A stretch of 29,938 nt of DNA from CAYMAZ01 sp964428185. Lineage in GTDB: Bacteria > Bacteroidota > Bacteroidia > Bacteroidales > DTU049. Under the pieces are notes generated by a model that saw only the letters and a program-made list of their open reading frames with translations, was not told where the DNA came from and made no database searches. The translations under genes were made by a program, and so were the position numbers. Each line of letters opens with the position of its first letter. Positions within the stretch are counted from its first letter, which is position 1. This document shows, one piece after another, positions 25,381 through 29,938 of the stretch. The stretch lies in contig CAYRXH010000026.1 in assembly GCA_964428185.1 (NCBI GenBank), positions 1 to 29,938 of the forward strand, read 5' to 3'.

Positions 25381-25942
25381 GGCATTGTCCTGAATACTGT
25401 GCAATTTTTTTCTGAAGAACTTTTCGTGCTCGGGAGAGTTGTGATTTTGAGGTGTTTTCTGAGATTCCCATCTGATCGGCAATTTCTTTATGGGAATATC
25501 CTTCAACAACGTAGAGGTTAAAAACAAGGCGATACCCTTCGGGTAAGGTCTGAATCAACCTGATCAGTTGTTTGTGTGAAAGTGTGTCAACTGCATCAAC
25601 ACTCAAGGGAGCAGTGTGACTGACATAGTCAATATCAACTGACTGATTGTGTTTAAGATTACTCTTGTAGTAATTGATAGCCGTATTGATCATAATACGC
25701 CTGACCCAGCCTTCAAGTGAGCCTTCATAGCGGAATTTATCAAGATTCTGATAAACCCTTACAAAACCCTCCTGTAACATATCTTCTGCTTCCATTTTGT
25801 TTTTTGCATATCTGATCAATATTCCGAGCATTTTTGAAGAATACATTTCATACAAGCATTTCAGAGCTCTGGGATTGTTTTTCAGACACTCCTTCAGCAA
25901 TAACTGTTCATCCTCAATGAATTGTTCTTTCTTACCGCTCAC
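25355..25942 (-). CDS. ECF-family RNA polymerase sigma factor
   Basis: A 195-residue group-4 sigma-70 factor. Region 2 is seen in LYEMYSSKMLGI … AEDMLQEGFVRVYQNLDKFRYEGSLEGWVRRIMINTA (about 26-90, given in parts), and region 4 in LPEGYRLVFNLYVVEG and SHKEIADQMGISENTSKSQL. No region 3 lies between them, as in ECF sigmas. The start is GTG at 25942: an in-frame TAG lies just upstream, and the nearby ATG at 25944 is out of frame and hits TGA at once. First gene of a three-gene operon; the next gene overlaps its end by 26 bp. A perfect TACTTTTG box lies at 25996-26003. Confidence 0.95.
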   Translation of the reverse strand: MSGKKEQFIEDEQLLLKECLKNNPRALKCLYEMYSSKMLGILIRYAKNKMEAEDMLQEGFVRVYQNLDKFRYEGSLEGWVRRIMINTAINYYKSNLKHNQSVDIDYVSHTAPLSVDAVDTLSHKQLIRLIQTLPEGYRLVFNLYVVEGYSHKEIADQMGISENTSKSQLSRARKVLQKKIAQYSGQCHEKVDAEL

Positions 25943-25995
25943 ATCAATAACAATCTAAAAACAGAAAACGTTGCTTTATTTGACGAAAATTAATA

Positions 25996-26003
25996 CAAAA
26001 GTA
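25996..26003 (-). promoter_or_regulatory. promoter -7 box of the sigma-factor operon
   Basis: Minus strand TACTTTTG, an exact TAnnTTTG match, with an estimated leader of about 46 nt to the GTG start. It lies one base from the oppositely directed box at 26005-26012. The -33 element is not clear. Confidence 0.5.
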
Positions 26004-26004
26004 C

Positions 26005-26012
26005 TAATTTTG
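26005..26012 (+). promoter_or_regulatory. promoter -7 box of the TraB/GumN gene
   Basis: taattttg is an exact TAnnTTTG match, with TTG at 25980-25982 (22-bp spacing) as -33. It is 18 bp before ATG 26031 and so supports that start over the open frame from 25971. Confidence 0.6.
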
Positions 26013-26030
26013 AAGGAAAATTTGTGCATT

Positions 26031-26897
26031 ATGCGTCAGTTTCTTTCTGTTTTATCCTTCATTATTCTACAGATTAACCTTGTTTTTTGCCAAAATGATC
26101 ATACTTCTTCTCTGCTATGGCGAATCTCCGGAAAAGGAATCCCTGAATACAGTTATCTTTTCGGAACAATGCATGTTCAGGACGAATCGGTTTTTCAAAT
26201 GGAAGCTACAGTAAAGGAGTATATTCTTCTTTGCGATGCTTTTGCCATGGAAGTGCTGATGGATGAGATCAATCCGGTAGCTTTGCAGAACATGATGATT
26301 ATGAAAAACATGAGCCTGAAAGACATCCTCTCTGAAGAGAATTACCTGTTTCTTGATACTTATATGAAAGACAAGCTGGGACAGGGGGTGATGATGTTCA
26401 ACAAAATGAAACCCTTTTACCTGTCTGCACAACTGATGCAGTCAGAAATGGCAAAAGACAAAGCACTCCCCATGGATATGGAGTTTCTCAATTTTGCCAG
26501 AAGCAACAACAAATCTGTCTTTGGGCTTGAAGAAATTGAAGACCAGATCAGGGCTGTTGATGAAATTTCACTTGAGGATCAGACCGACATGCTTATGCAG
26601 ATGATCAGGGACACTCTTCAGAAAAACAACGAACTTGACCAACTGATGAATTTATATATTTCACAGAATATTGAAGAATTATACCTGTTTACTGTTTCTG
26701 ACACCAGTCTTCCTGAAAACTTTCAGAAAGTTTTTCTGATCAGTAGAAATTATGGGATGGTAAAAAAAATAATACGTTATTCAAAAAAACAAACTGTTGT
26801 GTATGCTGTCGGAGCAGCACATCTGGGCGGACATAAAGGAATCATTGCGATCTTGAGAAACAGAGGATATACTGTTGAGCCGGTGACAAAAAACTGA
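26031..26897 (+). CDS. TraB/PrgY/GumN (TIKI-like) family protein
   Basis: A 288-residue exported protein. The frame is open from 25971, but a signal peptide (MRQFLSVLSFIILQINLVFC) begins at ATG 26031 just after a perfect promoter box. The family hallmarks are both present: LFGTMHVQ near the N-terminus (His48) and YAVGAAHLGG near the C-terminus (His264), with GLEEIEDQI between. In TIKI proteins these motifs form a metal-dependent protease site; bacterial members are mostly uncharacterised. The CFCQ-like end of the signal does not make a good lipobox. It diverges from the ECF sigma operon with which it shares a promoter region, hinting at joint control. Confidence 0.83.
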   Translation: MRQFLSVLSFIILQINLVFCQNDHTSSLLWRISGKGIPEYSYLFGTMHVQDESVFQMEATVKEYILLCDAFAMEVLMDEINPVALQNMMIMKNMSLKDILSEENYLFLDTYMKDKLGQGVMMFNKMKPFYLSAQLMQSEMAKDKALPMDMEFLNFARSNNKSVFGLEEIEDQIRAVDEISLEDQTDMLMQMIRDTLQKNNELDQLMNLYISQNIEELYLFTVSDTSLPENFQKVFLISRNYGMVKKIIRYSKKQTVVYAVGAAHLGGHKGIIAILRNRGYTVEPVTKN

Positions 26898-26938
26898 TAA
26901 TCTGATCAATATAAAGCAACAATTATTGTTTGCTCATT

Positions 26939-26954
26939 TATTTCAATTGAAATA
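26939..26954. repeat. 16-bp perfect palindrome between TraB/GumN and PorE-like genes
   Basis: tatttcaattgaaata is its own reverse complement. It lies 42 bp after one stop and 128 bp before the next start. It may be an operator or simply AT-rich chance symmetry. Confidence 0.35.
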
Positions 26955-27031
26955 TTCTGAAAATTAACCCCCTGTTTTTCATGACAAAATATTTTTTTTC
27001 ATCTCTTTCGGTATTATTTGATAAAATTTCA

Positions 27032-27039
27032 TAATTTTG
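27032..27039 (+). promoter_or_regulatory. promoter -7 box of porE-like gene
   Basis: taattttg is an exact TAnnTTTG match, 43 bp before the ATG at 27083. No clear -33 TTG at the expected distance. Confidence 0.5.
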
Positions 27040-27082
27040 TCGGTCAAAAAACATAAATTAACGATATTAAATTCCCCAGAAT

Positions 27083-29098
27083 ATGAAACAAATTTTTCGA
27101 CTACTTGCATTGCTCATCATGATTATTGGCATCTGTCCTAATCAAACTGTCGCTCAGGACGATTTTGTGAAAAAAATTGTCAATAATAAGGAATTCAAAC
27201 TGAATTACGAGAAAGCCGAACTTTTTTTGATGGATGAAAACTTTGAGTCTGCCCTGAAAATGTACAAGGATCTTGAAGAAATCTGGCCTGACAATCCGAA
27301 TCTCAACTATAAGATCGGTTATTGCTATATGCACATCAGGGGACAGAAAGCAGAAGCAATTCCATATCTTGAAAAAGCAATCAGATATGTGAATCTGTCA
27401 TATCGGGGAGACTACATTGAAACTACTGCACCTCTCGAGGCATTCTATCTTCTGGGACAGGCAAATCATGTACAGTACAGATTCAACAAGGCTCTGGAGT
27501 ATTACAATATTTACCTGAATAATATTCATGACCTGAATCCTGATATCGTTGATGAAGTAAAATTCATGATTGAAAAAACCTACAATGCTAAAAAACTGAT
27601 TGATAATCCTGTCAGTATAAGGATTCAGAATCTTGGTACCATTGTAAATTCCACTTTTGCAGAATACTCTCCAATTATTTCAGGAAAAAAGGACTATATC
27701 ATTTTCACCTCCCGACGTGAATCATCAACCGGAGGAATGAAAGATGAAAAGGGACTGTATTTCGAAGATATCTACATTTCAAAATTTATCAACGGAAAGT
27801 GGGAAAATGCCCAGCCCATCAAAGGAAAAATCAACACATCCGGGCACGAGGCTTCGATCAGTCTTTCTCATGATGAGCAAAAATTATTCATTTATAAAGA
27901 TGACAAAGGCGATGGCAATATCTACATGAGTTTGTTTATAAATGATGACTGGACAAAACCTGAAAAACTGCCTGAACCAATCAATTCACAATACTGGGAA
28001 ACCCATGCTTCAATGGCACCTGACGAAAAAACGCTTTATTTTGTCAGTGACAGACCGGGTGGATATGGCGGTAGAGATATTTACAAATCAATCTTTCTGG
28101 GAGATAACCGCTGGACTGAACCTGAAAATCTTGGATCTGTGATCAACACAAAATATGATGAAGATGCTCCTTTTATTCTCTCTGACGGTGTCTCACTGTA
28201 TTTTTCTTCCGAAGGACATGAGAACATGGGAGGATTTGATATTTTTATTTCTACAGTTTCTGAAGACGGATTCTGGTCAACCCCGGAAAACATCGGCTAC
28301 CCTATCAACACCACCGAAGATGATGTGTTTTATTATCCCACTGCCGACGAAAAACACGCCGTTTTTTCAACAAGCCGGCAGAGAAGAGGTCTTGGTGAAC
28401 TGGACATCAATTTTCTCACCATCGTAAAACCCAAGAAAAAATATATTTCTGTCAGAGGTCGCACTGCTGACGATGCAACTTTTAAATCATTGCAGGCCGA
28501 TGTGGTGTTCACAGATAAGGAAACAGGGCAGGTTGTGGCTAAACTGCAAACAGAAGAAGAAACAGGACAGTATAAAATTACACTTCCCATGGGGAAAACA
28601 TATACCATTGAGGGGAAAACTGAAGGATACAGCAAGGCCAGTAAAGAATTCACAATCAGCGAAAATGAGCAACGTGCATTTATCAATGTTGACCTGTTTC
28701 TGGTCAAACTGCTGTCTGACACCGCACAACTCACTGCTGAAGATGTCAATGTGGGTGAAAAGATCATACTGAACAATATCTTCTATGATTTTGACAAATC
28801 AGATCTCAGACCTGAATCAAAAGAAGAACTTGACAGGCTCATCAAACTCATGAATGATATTCTGACCCTTGTGATTGAAATTTCAAGCCACACTGACATC
28901 ATCGGATCACACGAATACAACATGAAACTTTCACAGGAACGGACACAAAGTGTGGTTGATTATCTCATTAAAAACGGCATCTCAAAAGACCGGCTTGTGG
29001 CAAAGGGATACGGAGCAACAATTCCTGTCGCTTCAAACGAAACCAATGAAGGAAGACAGCTCAACAGAAGAACTGAGTTTAAAATATTGAAGAAATAA
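27083..29098 (+). CDS. porE: PorE-like TPR / beta-propeller / OmpA-family protein
   Basis: A 671-residue envelope protein with the four-part layout of the T9SS component PorE: TPR repeats (about 35-160, FESALKMYKDLEEIWPDNPN and following), a PD40-type propeller (about 175-455) with repeats such as LYFVSDRPGGYGGRDIY and LYFSSEGHENMGGFDIF, a carboxypeptidase-regulatory domain (about 460-545, TGQYKITLPMGKTYTIEG), and an OmpA peptidoglycan-binding domain (about 565-671, FYDFDKSDLRPES, SSHTDIIGS, LSQERTQSV, GYGATIPVA, NRRTEFKIL). The Asp and Arg that bind diaminopimelate are present in HTD and SQER. The signal peptide ends near TVA-Q (24) and lacks a good lipobox, unlike lipoprotein PorE, so a paralogue is possible. 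Confidence 0.8.
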   Translation: MKQIFRLLALLIMIIGICPNQTVAQDDFVKKIVNNKEFKLNYEKAELFLMDENFESALKMYKDLEEIWPDNPNLNYKIGYCYMHIRGQKAEAIPYLEKAIRYVNLSYRGDYIETTAPLEAFYLLGQANHVQYRFNKALEYYNIYLNNIHDLNPDIVDEVKFMIEKTYNAKKLIDNPVSIRIQNLGTIVNSTFAEYSPIISGKKDYIIFTSRRESSTGGMKDEKGLYFEDIYISKFINGKWENAQPIKGKINTSGHEASISLSHDEQKLFIYKDDKGDGNIYMSLFINDDWTKPEKLPEPINSQYWETHASMAPDEKTLYFVSDRPGGYGGRDIYKSIFLGDNRWTEPENLGSVINTKYDEDAPFILSDGVSLYFSSEGHENMGGFDIFISTVSEDGFWSTPENIGYPINTTEDDVFYYPTADEKHAVFSTSRQRRGLGELDINFLTIVKPKKKYISVRGRTADDATFKSLQADVVFTDKETGQVVAKLQTEEETGQYKITLPMGKTYTIEGKTEGYSKASKEFTISENEQRAFINVDLFLVKLLSDTAQLTAEDVNVGEKIILNNIFYDFDKSDLRPESKEELDRLIKLMNDILTLVIEISSHTDIIGSHEYNMKLSQERTQSVVDYLIKNGISKDRLVAKGYGATIPVASNETNEGRQLNRRTEFKILKK

Positions 29099-29128
29099 AG
29101 CAATCAACAATATAACCCGCTTACTCTT

Positions 29129-29592
29129 TTGAAAAAAGTTTTTCCGATCTTTTTTTCTCTGCTGTTTATGTCACAGTTTGCCCAAAGTCAGATTATGTTT
29201 GAAAGACATTATGGAGGCAGCGATGATGACGGCGGCTTTATTACATCAGGTTTTACAAGAAGCTTTGACTCTGACATAGATGCTTATTTAATCAAAACAG
29301 ATGCTGAGAGAATATACAGTCTTGACATGGTTTACCAAACTGTATCAAATATAAAGGTGTTACCAAATCTAAGTGATGGAAACATTCACATAGAATTTGA
29401 TAAAGAACAACTGCACAATTTATTTTTCCACTTGTATGATATCAAAGGCAAATTAATTTACTCACAATCTGAGAAGTTTTCTAACGAAACCTATTTTCAT
29501 CTTTCATTGCCTTTTTTATCAAACGGTATTTATTTTCTGCAAATAAGTGGAGAAAAACACAGTCAATTATAAAAATATTAATCCAAAAATAA
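29129..29592 (+). pseudogene. decayed T9SS cargo gene: signal peptide, half repeat and sorting domain
   Basis: The open frame runs from TTG 29129 to TAA 29572 (147 aa). It has a signal peptide (MKKVFPIFFSLLFMSQFAQS), one incomplete propeller-type repeat (HYGGSDDDGGFITSGFT … DAYLIKTDAE) of the kind normally present in many copies, then directly a type-A sorting domain (VLPNLSDGNIHIEF … NGIYFLQISGEK). An internal deletion is therefore likely. At the A5 run 29553-29557 one missing A would restore the usual ending TQSIIKILIQK with a stop at 29590-29592. The conserved PNP reads PNL and the start is TTG rather than ATG. It is 30 bp after the porE-like gene. A functional mini-protein is possible but less likely. 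Confidence 0.6.
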
Positions 29593-29598
29593 ATCATT

Positions 29599-29938
29599 AT
29601 TAGAACAAGACAATCAATTCAGTTTTTTATATCGGCACTATTGCTGATATGTGTGTTCAATTTTGCAAAGGGACAGTCATTGCTTTTACCTGTACCCGGC
29701 TCAGCCACTTCTGATGGTCCAACGGGTTACATTGATTTTACTGACCCCGCCAATCCGCAGTTTGTGGAATTTCCTGCTCATTCTTTTGAATACATAGATA
29801 ACCCCGGTTTTTCAGGAAATCCACACATAGAGGAACATTTAGCCAACTCCGATGTTCCCATGAATGAGAAGTATTTAGGACATCATCCCATGTATGCCCA
29901 AAGTGTGGTTCATGATGCTGATGGTATCAGAAACTGGA
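29599..29938 (+). CDS. exported protein, N-terminal part, cut by window end
   Basis: A frame with no stop runs from 29593 to the window end. From about 29599 it reads as a signal peptide (RTRQSIQFFISALLLICVF, cleavage near AKGQ) followed by SLLLPVPGSATSDGPTGYID and a polar, extracellular-looking stretch (EYIDNPGFSGNPHIEEHLAN, HHPMYAQSVVHDADGIRNW). There is no ATG before the signal region; the first candidate starts are ATT codons (29596, 29599) or TTG 29641 inside the hydrophobic part. I do not recognise the family. It follows the decayed cargo gene by 7 bp and may belong to the same locus. Confidence 0.55.
   Translation, partial: MRTRQSIQFFISALLLICVFNFAKGQSLLLPVPGSATSDGPTGYIDFTDPANPQFVEFPAHSFEYIDNPGFSGNPHIEEHLANSDVPMNEKYLGHHPMYAQSVVHDADGIRNW

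Noticed and set aside
25381..25527. longer start of the barrel/anti-sigma gene
   Set aside because: This part is antisense-free but inside the sigma gene's region 4 coding sequence and reads as out-of-frame translation; the natural start is 25380 or 25368.
28333..28776. 147-codon antisense frame in the porE-like gene
   Set aside because: It is a shadow of a well-supported coding sequence, without start signals.

Overview
This is an AT-rich chromosomal window from a Bacteroidota bacterium, most likely Bacteroidales or a close relative. The evidence is the type IX secretion system (T9SS) genes (porU, porV, a porP/sprF-family gene, gldJ, a porE-like gene), T9SS C-terminal sorting domains, and repeated promoter boxes of the Bacteroidota form TAnnTTTG just upstream of genes. 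Tryptophanase fits an amino-acid-fermenting anaerobe but does not prove it. I see no rRNA, tRNA, CRISPR array, insertion sequence or phage genes.

Layout. 1-791 is a repeat-rich non-coding stretch with inverted repeats, two sets of 7-bp tandem repeats and a 108-bp palindromic element, followed by a promoter and a short leader ORF before tnaA (792-2168). On the minus strand, murF, anmK and a GT-C-like membrane protein form a tightly coupled cell-wall operon (6057 to 2169). Next comes a T9SS locus built around a divergent promoter region at about 8642-8888: porP and gldJ leftward, porU, porV and ispF rightward. SNF2 helicase and dnaA follow on the minus strand. A 5'-nucleotidase split into two overlapping genes lies at 19176-20868, in reversed domain order and with different export signals. 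A very small membrane-protein gene (27 aa) with a strong Shine-Dalgarno and its own terminator sits at 21261-21344. A PHP-family phosphatase starting at TTG follows.

22493-25942 is a compact three-gene minus-strand operon: an ECF sigma factor, a protein with a cytoplasmic anti-sigma-like head, one inner-membrane helix and an outer-membrane beta-barrel tail, and a secreted T9SS-sorted protein. I think this is the best candidate for an under-described system: a possible one-protein trans-envelope signalling relay tied to a secreted product. Divergent from it is a TraB/GumN (TIKI-like) protein. The window ends with a PorE-like TPR/propeller/OmpA protein, a decayed T9SS cargo gene and the start of another exported protein.

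How the genes work together: PorU (sortase), PorV (outer-membrane shuttle), PorP-like, GldJ and PorE-like proteins are parts of the machinery that would export and anchor cargo such as the proteins at 22493-24007 and 29129-29592. MurF and AnmK make and recycle peptidoglycan, to which PorE-like OmpA domains bind. All three convergent gene pairs in the window meet with 2 bp or less between stop codons (one overlaps), so their transcripts probably overlap at the 3' ends.
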